A DNA stretch of 27,385 nt from DASRAP01 sp035277145 (GCA_035277145.1 DATELA010000052.1:1-27385); one strand, 5' to 3'; numbered from the stretch's first letter, positions 1-8,724 are shown. A program made the numbers and translations. The notes: generated by a model not told the origin, from the sequence alone.

Positions 1-32
1 GGGACGCGAAAGGGACGCCGGCGCGCTAGCCG

Positions 33-293
33 TTAGCGCCCCTCGTCTGCGAGCACAGGCGCGCGGCGAAGCGCGAGCGCCGCGACGGCGGCGAGCAGAA
101 TCAGCAAACGCACCGCGAGCAACAGCAACTCGCTCAATTGCCGGCGACGCGGTGCAATCACCGGCGACATTGCGAAAAACCGCAACGTGGGAAACCGTTG
201 AACGCGCGCGCTGCGGCGATTCAGGAGGTGGATGACAATCGGGATCGCGAGTCCGCCAAGCCCGAACCACGCAATGGGATTCTGCCAGATCAT
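33..293 (-). CDS. BatA N-terminal domain protein, truncated
   Basis: An 86-residue product that matches the N-terminal membrane module of BatA-type proteins: a start such as IWQNPIAWFGLGGLAIPIVI followed by HLLNRR, then a second hydrophobic helix at about residues 54-74. Family members are usually several hundred residues long, with a large periplasmic part after these helices. Here the frame ends at TAA (33-35) just after the second helix. Its ATG overlaps the stop of the DUF58 gene by 4 bases (ATGA), so it is the third gene of a MoxR-DUF58-BatA operon, a set thought to act in envelope stress or chaperone-like functions. On the minus strand the stop follows a run of four G (39-42). Adding one G opens a frame that stays open to the window edge, so a frameshift is likely. 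A genuinely short protein is the alternative. Confidence 0.7.
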   Translation of the reverse strand: MIWQNPIAWFGLGGLAIPIVIHLLNRRSARVQRFPTLRFFAMSPVIAPRRRQLSELLLLAVRLLILLAAVAALALRRAPVLADEGR

Positions 294-1207
294 CGCGCGC
301 CCCAGCGTGCGCCGTGTCGCGCGTGGTGTTGCGCGCCGCGTTGCAACAAGTAATCGCGCAGCGCGCGCTCAGGCGGCACATCGGTCTGCATCAGCGTGTA
401 ATCCACGCCATCGCGGTGCGCACCAGCGCGGCATCGCGAAAGAAACTCGCCAACCGCCGTGTTGTACTGCGCGCTCACGGCCCGTGCATCGAGCAACCGT
501 CGCTCGCTCGACTCGAGATCTTCGAACTCGAGATCACCGCGATACGCGAGCTGCGTCTCCTCCGGCGACATCACCTGCAACATCGACACATCGTGCCCTC
601 GGCGAATCACACGCCGCAATTCGCGCCGTGTTTCCTCTTCCGCATCGTAGAAATCGGAGAGCACAAGCACGACACCGCGACGCTTGAGCAAGTCCGCGCC
701 GCGTGAGATCGCGCGCGGCGCATCCCACTGCCCCTCGGCGTTCAACCGGTCGATGTGTGCGATGAGCGAACGCAGATGTGGCCGGCCGCCGCGCGCCGGG
801 ACATACGACAACCGGCCACCAGCCCACGTCATCAAGCCGACTGCGTCCCCTTGCGACGAGATCAGGTACGCCAGCGCCGCAGTCGTCAGGCACGCGTAGC
901 GAAACTTGGAAACGCCGTCATCGGGGAACGCCATCGACGCGCTGGCGTCGAGCACGAGCATGACCGACATGCTCGTCGTTTCACGGAATTGTTTTGAGTA
1001 CAGTCGATCCGTGCGCGCGAGAATCTTCCAGTCGAGATACTTGAGATCATCGCCTGCGCGATACGGACGGTGCTGCTGGAATTCCGCGCTGTACCCGTGG
1101 AAGGGACTTCGATGTCCGCCCGCGCGCAGCCCTTCGACCACGAGACGCGCCGCGAGTTCGAGATCGTCGATCGCCGCAACGACACTGGGTGACAGCGCGG
1201 ACGTCAT
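290..1207 (-). CDS. DUF58 domain protein with vWA-like fold
   Basis: A 305-residue protein of the DUF58 family. The N-terminal half carries the family signature GGHRSPFHGYSAEFQQHRPY (about 30-49) followed by AGDDLKYLDWKILAR. A von Willebrand A-like part follows, with a MIDAS-type DASAS motif at about residues 87-91. No membrane segment or signal peptide is seen, so it is probably cytoplasmic or peripheral. The ATG lies 4 bases after the stop of the MoxR gene, and its own stop overlaps the BatA start, which is the usual gene order of these operons. The family is thought to work with a MoxR ATPase on membrane or secreted protein complexes. The biochemical role is unproven. Confidence 0.9.
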   Translation of the reverse strand: MTSALSPSVVAAIDDLELAARLVVEGLRAGGHRSPFHGYSAEFQQHRPYRAGDDLKYLDWKILARTDRLYSKQFRETTSMSVMLVLDASASMAFPDDGVSKFRYACLTTAALAYLISSQGDAVGLMTWAGGRLSYVPARGGRPHLRSLIAHIDRLNAEGQWDAPRAISRGADLLKRRGVVLVLSDFYDAEEETRRELRRVIRRGHDVSMLQVMSPEETQLAYRGDLEFEDLESSERRLLDARAVSAQYNTAVGEFLSRCRAGAHRDGVDYTLMQTDVPPERALRDYLLQRGAQHHARHGARWGAR

Positions 1208-1211
1208 CAGA

Positions 1212-2210
1212 TCACGGCTTCACCGTGTCCAGCAACGTGCGAATAACCTGATCGGGTGCGACACCGTCCGCTTCCGCCTGGAAGTTGAGTAACACGCGAT
1301 GTCGCAACACGGGAAGTGCGACCGCGGTGACGTCATCGAGCGCGGGCACGCTGCGTCCGTCGAGCAGTGCAGATGCTTTTGCGCCGAGGAGTAATGATTG
1401 TCCCGCGCGCGGTCCCGCGCCCCATCGCACCCAATCGCGAACCGCTTTCGGTGCCGATGCATCGGACGGACGGGTCGCGCGCACCAATCGCAGCGCGTAA
1501 TCGACCACGTTGCTCGCCGCGGGCAATTCGCGCACGAGCATGCGCGCGGCTTCCAGCTCGGCGCCCGTCGCAACTTTGCTCGCGTGCGCTTCTTCACCCG
1601 TGGTTGTCTCGTCGAGAATGCGCCGTTCATCGTCGAGCGGTGGATACTCGATCACCACGTTGAACATGAATCGATCGAGTTGTGCTTCGGGCAGCGGATG
1701 TGTGCCCTCTTGCTCGATTGGATTCTCGGTCGCGAGCACGAACAGCGGACGGCTGAGCGGATAGCGCGTGCCGCCGACTGTGACTTGATACTCCTGCATC
1801 GCTTCGAGCAGCGCGGACTGCGTGCGCGGTGGCGTGCGATTGATTTCGTCGGCGAGAATGATGTTCGCGAAGATCGGGCCGGCGATGAATCGGATGTTGC
1901 GCTTGCCCGTCGCGACGTCTTCCTCGATGACGTCTGTGCCGAGGATGTCGGACGGCATGAGATCGGGCGTGAACTGAATGCGGCTGAACTTCAAGTTCAC
2001 CGCATCGGCGAGCGTTTTGATGAGGAGCGTTTTCGCGAGACCCGGTACGCCGCGCAGCAAACAGTGACCGCCGGCAAATAAGCACACGAGGACTTCGCGC
2101 AGCACGGCGCGCTGACCGATGATGACGGAACCGAGTTCGCGGTCGAGGCGAGTGGCGAGAGCGGCGGCAGAATCGAAGGAGAGCGCGCTGGACGGCGGTG
2201 CGTCAGTCAT
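1212..2210 (-). CDS. MoxR-family AAA+ ATPase
   Basis: A 332-residue AAA+ ATPase from ATG at 2210. Walker A is GVPGLAKT (about residues 54-61), Walker B is IILADEINR (about 117-125, with D121 and E122), and sensor 1 lies in ATENP (about 160-164). The motif RTPPRTQSALLEAMQE after Walker B is typical of the MoxR/RavA branch. The protein is probably a cytoplasmic chaperone-like ATPase working with the DUF58 protein encoded 4 bases downstream. A GTG at 2219 would add three residues. A -10-like TAGAAT at 2226-2231 sits 6 bases before that GTG, so the mRNA may begin at or near the start codon. Neither start has a Shine-Dalgarno sequence. Confidence 0.93.
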   Translation of the reverse strand: MTDAPPSSALSFDSAAALATRLDRELGSVIIGQRAVLREVLVCLFAGGHCLLRGVPGLAKTLLIKTLADAVNLKFSRIQFTPDLMPSDILGTDVIEEDVATGKRNIRFIAGPIFANIILADEINRTPPRTQSALLEAMQEYQVTVGGTRYPLSRPLFVLATENPIEQEGTHPLPEAQLDRFMFNVVIEYPPLDDERRILDETTTGEEAHASKVATGAELEAARMLVRELPAASNVVDYALRLVRATRPSDASAPKAVRDWVRWGAGPRAGQSLLLGAKASALLDGRSVPALDDVTAVALPVLRHRVLLNFQAEADGVAPDQVIRTLLDTVKP

Positions 2211-2225
2211 GGTGGGCACGACGCA

Positions 2226-2254
2226 ATTCTAGCGAGCGGGAGTGGAGGGGGTAA
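2226..2254 (-). promoter_or_regulatory. Candidate promoter of the MoxR operon
   Basis: On the minus strand TAGAAT (2231-2226) resembles a sigma-70 -10 box and lies 6 bases before GTG 2219. The -35 match at 17-bp spacing (TTACCC, 2254-2249) is poor. This is a weak call based on sequence pattern only. Confidence 0.3.
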
Positions 2255-2278
2255 CTCGCGTGGGGCAATGGGTGAACG

Positions 2279-2390
2279 GCGTCATGCTGACTGCGTCAGA
2301 CTGACTGCGTCAGACCGACGGCGTCATGCTGACTGCGTCAGACCGACTGCGTCAGACCGACGGCGTCATTCTGACGGCGTCGTCCGTACT
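2279..2390 (+). repeat. 14-bp tandem array, left copy (GCGTCA core)
   Basis: Eight consecutive 14-bp units begin at 2279, 2293, 2307, 2321, 2335, 2349, 2363 and 2377. The consensus is GCGTCAgaccGACt, and the last unit is degenerate. GCGTCA is the reverse complement of the TGACGC core in the array at 2821-2960, so the two arrays face opposite ways around the four-helix-bundle gene. The last unit overlaps that gene's stop codon (2389-2391). Units abut with no unique spacers, so this is not CRISPR. Confidence 0.9.
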
Positions 2391-2754
2391 ACGGATCTCC
2401 CTCCATATCGACTCGCCGAAGCAGCGACGCCAACATCCGACGTAGCACGACGAGCTTTCGGTACAGCATGGCGTGCTCGTTCCGGCGCAGCATGCGACAT
2501 GTGATGGCGATTTCGACGTCGCTTTGCACCTCGAACAGCGAACCGTGCGCCGACTCCAGGTACCTGCGCAGCTCCGCGCGCGAACGCTTGCCGCATCCTT
2601 CTGAGATGTTTGCTGCGATTGACCGCGCCGCGCGCAGTATCTGGCCGTGGAATCCCGGTACGCGCCGACATCGCGACGCCGGAAGCAGGTCCGCAATGTC
2701 GCGAACGATTTCTCTGGCCAAGTGCCAGGCGCGGAGGTTGGAGAAGTTCTGCAC
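2389..2754 (-). CDS. Four-helix-bundle protein (23S rRNA IVP family)
   Basis: A 121-residue protein of the four-helix-bundle family, whose founding members are encoded in 23S rRNA intervening sequences. Recognition rests on the opening QNFSNLRAWHLAREIV, the centre RAARSIAANISEGCGKRS (about 42-59), and the E-x-x-x-x-x-x-A-H-G-S-x-x-E stretch that follows. The family is small, helical and basic. Some relatives (Avd) help diversity-generating retroelements, but no reverse transcriptase or template repeat is present here. GTG at 2754 is chosen because it places the family's usual N-terminus first. No Shine-Dalgarno sequence is seen. The gene is alone and sits exactly between two inverted 14-bp repeat arrays, which suggests a repeat-associated cassette. 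Its function is not known. Confidence 0.85.
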   Translation of the reverse strand: MQNFSNLRAWHLAREIVRDIADLLPASRCRRVPGFHGQILRAARSIAANISEGCGKRSRAELRRYLESAHGSLFEVQSDVEIAITCRMLRRNEHAMLYRKLVVLRRMLASLLRRVDMEGDP

Positions 2755-2820
2755 GCGCCAGCATACAGCTTGGTGGTCGTGCGACCATCACCATTCTTAC
2801 GCACGCGTATTCATAAACAC

Positions 2821-2960
2821 GCCGTTCGCTTGACGCCGTTCGCTTGACGCCGTTCGCCTGACGCCGTTCGCCTGACGCCGTTCGCTTGACGCCCTTCGTT
2901 TAACGCCGCTCGCTTGACGCCCTTCGTTTAACGCCGCTCGCTTGACGCCGTTCGCCTGAC
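2821..2960 (+). repeat. 14-bp tandem array, right copy (TGACGC core)
   Basis: Ten exact-length 14-bp units run from 2821 to 2960 (2821, 2835, 2849 and so on to 2947), consensus GCCGTTCGCTTGAC. When phased on the core they read TGACGC plus 8 bases. Units 6 and 8 are a shared variant (GCCCTTCGTTTAAC), and units 7 and 9 are another (GCCGCTCGCTTGAC), so a two-unit block was duplicated. The array lies 66 bases upstream of the four-helix-bundle start and just after the end of the kinase gene. Confidence 0.93.
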
Positions 2961-2976
2961 GCCCTGGCAGTTCCGC

Positions 2977-4875
2977 TTACGCCGGCGTTGTCGCCACCTC
3001 TCTCGGGTACTCCAGCCCCCGCTCCACTTCATCGCGCGCTGCCAGCAGCCGCCCAATCTCCGCGGACATCTCCGCCGCCAGATCGAGATGCGTCGTGAGT
3101 CCCTCGACCGAACCGGATCCCGCGTGCAATCGCAGCAAGTTCAAGCGAATCGTCTCGAGCGCACCGACCGCGGCGCCGAGTTTTGCGCGTGCACTTTCCG
3201 CCGATGCGCGAATGGACTGATGTGCTTCCGAGTCGGGAACCGACGAGGTACTCGCAACCGCGTCCTGCAATTCATCGTGAAGTTTTCTTAATCGCTGCGC
3301 GTCTTCGTGCAATCGCTTCACGACACTCGGCAAATCGCCGAGCGATTTGCGCGTCGCCGCAGGGAGACTCGCGTACAACGATTCCGCGGCGAGACTCAGC
3401 GACAATTCTGTCGCGCGGTGCGTGATCGCCGTTTCGCGCGCGCCTTTTCCGATGAATCTCCGGCCAATCGTAAACGCCAGTTTGCCAATCGGGCTGCGCC
3501 ACATCCAGCCCCAGAACGACATGTCGAGATCGCGACGCGCGCTGACGTAAAGTCCATACGCGAGTGCGGACAACGAGAGAATCACACCCGCGATCGGAGC
3601 TGTAATCTGAAAAAACATCGGCATGCTTGGACCCAGGATCACGAGCCCCAGAAACAGCGAGGCCACGAGCGCAATCCCGCTGATTTTCATAGTCTGTTTC
3701 GCCAACTTCTCGCGTCGTAGGTCGTTGGGACTTCCGACGACGACGCGCTCTTCCCGCTCTGCTTCCATCGCGGCCGCAAACGCCGGCCCGACGTCGGCGT
3801 GCGTAAACCCAAGCCGCATGAGCTTGCGCGCGGCCGCAGCGAGGAATCCCATCGGTACCGCGACCAGCCCGCCGATGAATGACGCAATGCCCGCCGCTTC
3901 GCCGGCAAACGCAGCGATCGCCGTCGCGCTCGTGAGCAGCACCGCAGGGAACACGAGTGTGCCGCCACTATCGAGTCGTCCGTTGCGTTTCACAAACGCG
4001 CGCAATGCAGCGGGCACTTCGCGTCTTTGCTCGAGCGCAACGCCGAGTTGTTCCGCGAGCGCGTCCGCACTCACAACGCGTTGCTTCGGATCCTTCATCA
4101 CACAACGATCAACCAGCACCGCAACTTTCCTCGGCACCGGCATCCCCATCGACGAAACCGCCGGCGCTTGCTCCGTCACTTGCTTCGCGAGCACCTCGGT
4201 CGGCGTGCGTCCTTCAAACGGAAGCCGACCCGTGAACATGTAGAACGCGGTCACACCCAGTGCGTACAGATCGCTCTGCGGAGTGGTCTCCTTCCCGAGC
4301 GCTTGTTCCGGGCTCATGAACTCCGGCGTACCGCTCACTTTTCCATCGACATCCTGGTGCGTCGCGGCCGCAATACCAAAATCCGCGACGAGCACACGGT
4401 TCGTCGCGCGCTCGAGCAGAATGTTGTCGGGCTTCACGTCGCGATGCACAACACCATTCGAGTGCGCGTACGCCAGCGCCCACGCGACTTCGCGCAACAC
4501 ACGCGTGCCTTCCGCGCCCGGCAGCGGACCGCGCGTGCGCACGCGCTGCGCGAGTGTCTCGCCGTCAATGAACGCCATCGCGTAATACACGAACGCGCCC
4601 GTCTCCGCGACGGCGTGAATCGGAATGATGTTCGGATGTGACAACTTCGCGGCGAGTCGCGCTTCCGTCAGAAATCGCTCGCGAAGTCCGGCATCGGCCG
4701 CGCGTTCGGGCGGCAAGACTTTAATCGCCACCAAGCGGTCGAGGTGTACTTCGCGCGCCAGGTACACAACACCCATGCCGCCGCGGCCGAGTTCGCGGTC
4801 GAGGGAATAGCGACCGGCGAGCGCCTCCTGGAACGCGATGAACAACCGGTCGGGTGCAGGCGAGGTCTCAGCCAT
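2977..4875 (-). CDS. Membrane Ser/Thr protein kinase (PknB-like)
   Basis: A 632-residue protein. The N-terminal Hanks-type kinase domain (about 22-285) has every key element: a glycine loop GRGGMG (30-35), the ATP lysine in AIKV (K52), a helix-C glutamate near E71, catalytic HRDVKPDN (144-151), DFG (165-167) and SPE (188-190). A membrane region with about four helices follows (roughly 306-324, 326-348, 397-416 and 424-445). The C-terminal 190 residues are charged and helical with likely coiled coil. No extracellular PASTA or propeller sensor is seen, so the signal it reads is unknown. The gene stands alone, divergent from the exported propeller gene at 4959. Start ATG 4875 is 6 bases after a -10-like TAATCT, which suggests a leaderless mRNA. 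Confidence 0.95.
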   Translation of the reverse strand: MAETSPAPDRLFIAFQEALAGRYSLDRELGRGGMGVVYLAREVHLDRLVAIKVLPPERAADAGLRERFLTEARLAAKLSHPNIIPIHAVAETGAFVYYAMAFIDGETLAQRVRTRGPLPGAEGTRVLREVAWALAYAHSNGVVHRDVKPDNILLERATNRVLVADFGIAAATHQDVDGKVSGTPEFMSPEQALGKETTPQSDLYALGVTAFYMFTGRLPFEGRTPTEVLAKQVTEQAPAVSSMGMPVPRKVAVLVDRCVMKDPKQRVVSADALAEQLGVALEQRREVPAALRAFVKRNGRLDSGGTLVFPAVLLTSATAIAAFAGEAAGIASFIGGLVAVPMGFLAAAARKLMRLGFTHADVGPAFAAAMEAEREERVVVGSPNDLRREKLAKQTMKISGIALVASLFLGLVILGPSMPMFFQITAPIAGVILSLSALAYGLYVSARRDLDMSFWGWMWRSPIGKLAFTIGRRFIGKGARETAITHRATELSLSLAAESLYASLPAATRKSLGDLPSVVKRLHEDAQRLRKLHDELQDAVASTSSVPDSEAHQSIRASAESARAKLGAAVGALETIRLNLLRLHAGSGSVEGLTTHLDLAAEMSAEIGRLLAARDEVERGLEYPREVATTPA

Positions 4876-4881
4876 CGGACA

Positions 4882-4910
4882 AGATTACTCTCAAAGGGTA
4901 CGTATGACCA
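4882..4910 (-). promoter_or_regulatory. Candidate leaderless promoter of the kinase gene
   Basis: On the minus strand TGGTCA (4910-4905), a 17-bp spacer and TAATCT (4887-4882) form a sigma-70-like promoter. The -10 box ends 6 bases before ATG 4875, so transcription would start at or next to the start codon. Confidence 0.35.
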
Positions 4911-4958
4911 CGGCCGGTCGATGACGCTGGTTTCAAAATCGCCAAACGTGAGTTCGCC

Positions 4959-6194
4959 ATGACAAGCCGCAAACCCATCAGCGCAAATTGCGCCGTCCGT
5001 TGCGTCGTGCTCGCATCGACGTCTGCGTGCATCGCAACCGCCGACGCGACATTGCCGGCCGCGGTCCAGCAGGACAGTGCAGGAATCGCGATCGTGAGCA
5101 ACGATCTCGCGCGCCTCACCACCATATGCACGGTCAGCGCCGCTCCGACCGTCGCGATCGGATCGGCTGACGGCGGCGAAGAGTACGAGCTGCATCGTGT
5201 GTTCGGCGCGACACAATTGCGAGACGGAAGCATCGCGCTCGTCAATCAAGGCACACAGCAAGTGCGCTTCTACGATCGCGCCGGGAAATTCATCAAGAGC
5301 AGCGGTCGTGCAGGCAGAGGACCCGGCGAATTCAGCGACGCGTTCCTCATGTGGAACCGTCCCGGCGACACGATTTACGTTGGCAATTACGTCCCATGGG
5401 AACTCCACGTGTTCGCGCCCGACGGGCGCTTCGTTCGCACCGTCAAGCCGACGCCACAGTATTTCAATAATCCCGGCGGGACGTTCGTGCTCAACGACGG
5501 CCGCATCGTCATTGCCGACGACGTCAGAGCAGGAACGCGACGCAGTCCGGAGTTCACCGTGCGACACACGAAGGTGTTGCTACACAACGCCGACGGCACG
5601 CGCGCGGACTCGATCGGCGCGTTCGAAGACGGACGATGGGGCGTGGTCGATCCAGCGCTGGACAACAACCTGTGGAGCTATCCGTTTTTCGAATCGTTCG
5701 CGCGGATGGCGGGCGGAGGCGACCGATTCATCGTCGGCCATTCGTCGAAAGCTGAATTGCGCGTGTATACGATTGGACGCACGGCACGCGTTACGCAGAT
5801 AATCCGGTTCACGACCGGCGATCGCAGAATTACCGCCGCGCACGTCGCGGCGGAGAAGAAGCGAATCATGGATCAGTACAAGGGCCGGCCTGCTGATCAA
5901 GTCGCACGCCTCACCGGATCATCGGTGAGTGACAAACGCCCCATCGCGGACGCGTTCCCCGCGTTCGCCGGCATCGAACTCGGTCGCGACGGACGCCTGT
6001 GGATGCGCGAATACACCAAACCCGGCGAAACCGCTGTCGCCCCGTGGGTCGCGTTCTCACCCGCGGGCCGCGCGGTGTGTCGCGCTTCCTTCCCGCGTGG
6101 CGCCGAACTCCTGGAACTCGGCGCAGACTACCTGTTGGTCATGCAGACCGACTCACTCGGCGTCGAACAGGTCGCGCGATACACGCTTCGGTAG
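4959..6194 (+). CDS. Exported six-bladed beta-propeller-like protein
   Basis: A 411-residue protein with an N-terminal hydrophobic stretch (about 12-30) and a possible lipobox-like TSAC, so it is probably secreted or a lipoprotein. The body shows repeated strand-turn units of the NHL/6-bladed propeller type: VRFYDRAGKFIKSSGRAGRG (about 102-121, continuing GPGEF), LHVFAPDGRFVRTV, and later ELGRDGRLWMREY. The GRAGRGPGEF signature is common in such propellers. No catalytic residues are recognisable, and a ligand- or protein-binding role is inferred. It is divergent from the kinase gene and followed 90 bases later by an exported peptidase. No clear Shine-Dalgarno sequence precedes ATG 4959. Confidence 0.75.
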   Translation: MTSRKPISANCAVRCVVLASTSACIATADATLPAAVQQDSAGIAIVSNDLARLTTICTVSAAPTVAIGSADGGEEYELHRVFGATQLRDGSIALVNQGTQQVRFYDRAGKFIKSSGRAGRGPGEFSDAFLMWNRPGDTIYVGNYVPWELHVFAPDGRFVRTVKPTPQYFNNPGGTFVLNDGRIVIADDVRAGTRRSPEFTVRHTKVLLHNADGTRADSIGAFEDGRWGVVDPALDNNLWSYPFFESFARMAGGGDRFIVGHSSKAELRVYTIGRTARVTQIIRFTTGDRRITAAHVAAEKKRIMDQYKGRPADQVARLTGSSVSDKRPIADAFPAFAGIELGRDGRLWMREYTKPGETAVAPWVAFSPAGRAVCRASFPRGAELLELGADYLLVMQTDSLGVEQVARYTLR

Positions 6195-6284
6195 CAGGGC
6201 GGCGCGCCCGCATCCAGCGAAATCTTTGCGGTTTCCGTAGGCGAGTCGTAGCGTTTACTCCGGCCTCAAACCAACGGTCAACGC

Positions 6285-8687
6285 ATGCCACGTCTCACGT
6301 CCCGTTTCGCCATCCTTTCGTGCGCTCTCGTGCTCGCGTTCAGCGCCAGCGCAGGTGCGCAAACTCGCGTCCTCACGCCAGACGATTATTACCGTCTGCA
6401 GGCTGTCGGCGACTCGAAGCTTTCGCCCGACGGTCGCTATCTGCTGTACACGGTGCAGACGCGCCGTCGCGAACAAAACGACCGCATCACGCACATCTGG
6501 TACACAGATCTGCGTACCGGCGTGTCGCGGCGACTGAGCACGCAGGGCATCAACTCGACGGGCCCGAATTGGACGCCCGACGGAAAGCGCATCTACTTCA
6601 CGACGACGCGCGGCAACGAGAGCGGGCTGCACTTCATCAACTTCCTCGAACCCGGCGGCGAAGCGTATCGCATTCCGGGAATCACCGCGGCGCCGAATTA
6701 CTCGCCCGATGGTTCATGGATTCTCGTCGCGCGCAGTATCGCACCTGGTGAGAATCCGAACAACGCACCTGATGCGCCCGGTGGTGGCGGCGGACGCGGT
6801 GGTCGCGGCGGCGGCGCTGGTGCAGCGCCCGCGGATTCCGCAGCGTGCTGGCCGGCCGGAACTCCTGCGCTCACGGGTCCGTCTGCTCCGACGACGCGCG
6901 GCAAAACAGAATCAGCGCGTATGTGCGACGTCTACGTGATCACGCATGCGACGTACAAGCGCGATGGCACGTACTCGTTCCTCCCGCCGACACCTGGTGG
7001 TGACGGACGCGGCGGTGGACGTGGTGGTCGCGGTGGAGCTGCGCCCGCGGGCGGAGCCGGCGGACGCAACACACAATTCTTCCGCATGTCGGTCGACGGC
7101 ATCGCAGCAGATCGTCCGCTCGTGCAGCTCACCACCGACGGCGTGAACAAGAACTTCGAATCCATCAGCCCTGACGGGAAATGGATTCTCTACACAGTCG
7201 GTGGCGGACCGGGCGGTGGACGCGGCGGGGGACCACCGGAAGAAGGCACGACGGAAGCGGGTGGCGCGGCCGCGCAGATGCCGGAAGTCGGAATCTTCCG
7301 TGTGTCCTCAGCGGGCGGCGGTGCGCCAATCGAAGTTGCGAAAGTGCGCGGCACGGTAAGTGGCGTGCGCATGTCACCGGACGCGAAGTACGTCGCGCTC
7401 ACGCTCACGGAAGGTCGTCGTCGCGATCCAATCGTACGCGTGCTCGATGTCGCTACCGGCAAAACGGTTTCGGATATCGGCCGCGGCTGGAAGTATCCGA
7501 TCACGACAGTGCAGTGGTCACCGACGAGTAAAGAAGTGTCGTGGCTCTCCGGCGTCGGCGCGACGGATCAAATCGTGAAAGCGGCTGCGACCGGCGGACC
7601 GATCGTGAACGTCACGAAAGGATTGCAAACGATTTCGAGTCTCACGTACGACGCCGCGCAGAAGACGATGGCGTACGTGAAGTCGACGATGGAATTGGGC
7701 GGCGAAGTGTTCGTCGCGAACGCGGACGGCACCGGCGAGCGTCAGGTGACGAACGTCAACACGGAATTCATGAAGAACATTCGCATCGGCAAGAGCGAAT
7801 TGTTCTCGTATCCGGGTGTGCCGCACAATCGCGCGTGGCTCGATTCGCTGAAGACAAAAGGCGTGCCCGCGATGTTCAAGGGCGTTGCGCCGAGTGGTGA
7901 GCGTCCGCGGATTGAGGCGATGGTGTTGTATCCGCCGGATTATCAGCCGGGCCGCAAGTATCCGATGGTGACGTATGTGCACGGCGGACCGCACGGCCGT
8001 TACTCGGTGGGATTCAATCACGAGTTCCAGATGGTTGCGGCGCAGGGCATCGTAATTCTGTACACGAATCCGCGTGGCTCGACGAATTACGGAAATGATT
8101 TCCAGTACATGACGCTGAACGCGTGGGGCATCGACGACGCGAAAGACATTCTGCAAGCGGTTGATTCGATGGTTGCGCGCGGCGTCGCCGACCCAACCAA
8201 GCTCGCCATCAGTGGCGGTTCGTACGGCGGCTTCATGACGAACTGGTTGTCCGCGCAGGATCAGCGCTGGAAAACCGCTGCGACGGACCGCAGCATTTCG
8301 AACTGGATCAGCTTCTACGGCGTGTCCGACGCGTCGAGCCTTGTTGAAGGCGAGTTCGACGGCATGCCGTGGCCGTATTTGTCGCCGGATTCAGGCAGCT
8401 ATCTGCTCGCGACGATGTTGAGCCCGATCGTGTGGGCCGACAAAGTCAAAGCGCCCACGCTGATCATTCACAGCTTGAACGATTATCGCGTGCCGTTCGA
8501 GGAAGGCGAGCAGTGGTATCGCGCGCTCAAGAAGCACAACATCCCGGTGAAGATGGTCGGCTTCCCGGATTCATCGCACGGATTGGGCGGCGGTGGCGAA
8601 CCATGGCTGTCGGTGCGACGACTGAAAGAGTATGTGGACTGGTTCAAGGCGTATTTGGTAGACGATAAACCATTGATAGCGCAGTAA
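6285..8687 (+). CDS. Exported S9-family (prolyl oligopeptidase-like) peptidase
   Basis: An 800-residue protein with a signal peptide at 1-25, cleaved after SASAGA. The N-terminal beta-propeller (about 30-510) has TolB/DPP-like repeats such as SPDGRYLLYT and SPDGKWILYT. The C-terminal alpha/beta hydrolase (about 540-795) carries the nucleophile in GGSYGG (S646), aspartate in SLNDYRVPF (D733) and histidine in DSSHG (H765), so the catalytic triad is complete. It probably cleaves peptides in the periplasm. Three glycine-rich inserts interrupt the propeller (about 165-181, 238-260 and 305-317), rich in GGRGG. The gene is monocistronic and followed by strong hairpins at 8701-8774. The exact substrate, dipeptidyl or acyl-peptide, cannot be told from sequence. 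Confidence 0.95.
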   Translation: MPRLTSRFAILSCALVLAFSASAGAQTRVLTPDDYYRLQAVGDSKLSPDGRYLLYTVQTRRREQNDRITHIWYTDLRTGVSRRLSTQGINSTGPNWTPDGKRIYFTTTRGNESGLHFINFLEPGGEAYRIPGITAAPNYSPDGSWILVARSIAPGENPNNAPDAPGGGGGRGGRGGGAGAAPADSAACWPAGTPALTGPSAPTTRGKTESARMCDVYVITHATYKRDGTYSFLPPTPGGDGRGGGRGGRGGAAPAGGAGGRNTQFFRMSVDGIAADRPLVQLTTDGVNKNFESISPDGKWILYTVGGGPGGGRGGGPPEEGTTEAGGAAAQMPEVGIFRVSSAGGGAPIEVAKVRGTVSGVRMSPDAKYVALTLTEGRRRDPIVRVLDVATGKTVSDIGRGWKYPITTVQWSPTSKEVSWLSGVGATDQIVKAAATGGPIVNVTKGLQTISSLTYDAAQKTMAYVKSTMELGGEVFVANADGTGERQVTNVNTEFMKNIRIGKSELFSYPGVPHNRAWLDSLKTKGVPAMFKGVAPSGERPRIEAMVLYPPDYQPGRKYPMVTYVHGGPHGRYSVGFNHEFQMVAAQGIVILYTNPRGSTNYGNDFQYMTLNAWGIDDAKDILQAVDSMVARGVADPTKLAISGGSYGGFMTNWLSAQDQRWKTAATDRSISNWISFYGVSDASSLVEGEFDGMPWPYLSPDSGSYLLATMLSPIVWADKVKAPTLIIHSLNDYRVPFEEGEQWYRALKKHNIPVKMVGFPDSSHGLGGGGEPWLSVRRLKEYVDWFKAYLVDDKPLIAQ

Positions 8688-8700
8688 CGCAGTTGTTAGA

Positions 8701-8724
8701 ACGACGCCGTTTTGACGGCGTCGT
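8701..8724 (+). terminator. Strong hairpin after the S9 peptidase gene
   Basis: ACGACGCCGT (8701-8710) and ACGGCGTCGT (8715-8724) pair perfectly over 10 bp with a 4-base loop, 14 bases after the peptidase stop. No T-run follows, so an intrinsic terminator of classical form is not certain. The right arm TGACGGCGTCGT (8713-8724) also occurs at 2372-2383 inside the 14-bp array, so this may be a copy of the same repeat family. Confidence 0.6.

Noticed and set aside
2389..2754. Diversity-generating retroelement accessory protein (Avd)
   Set aside because: The fold family is related, but no reverse transcriptase, template repeat or variable repeat is seen in the window.
2279..2960. CRISPR array
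   Set aside because: Units of 14 bp abut directly with no unique spacers, and no cas gene is present.
4668..5567. Long minus-strand open frame of about 299 codons
   Set aside because: It is antisense to the propeller gene and overlaps the kinase start; its composition is that of a high-GC shadow frame with no recognisable motif.
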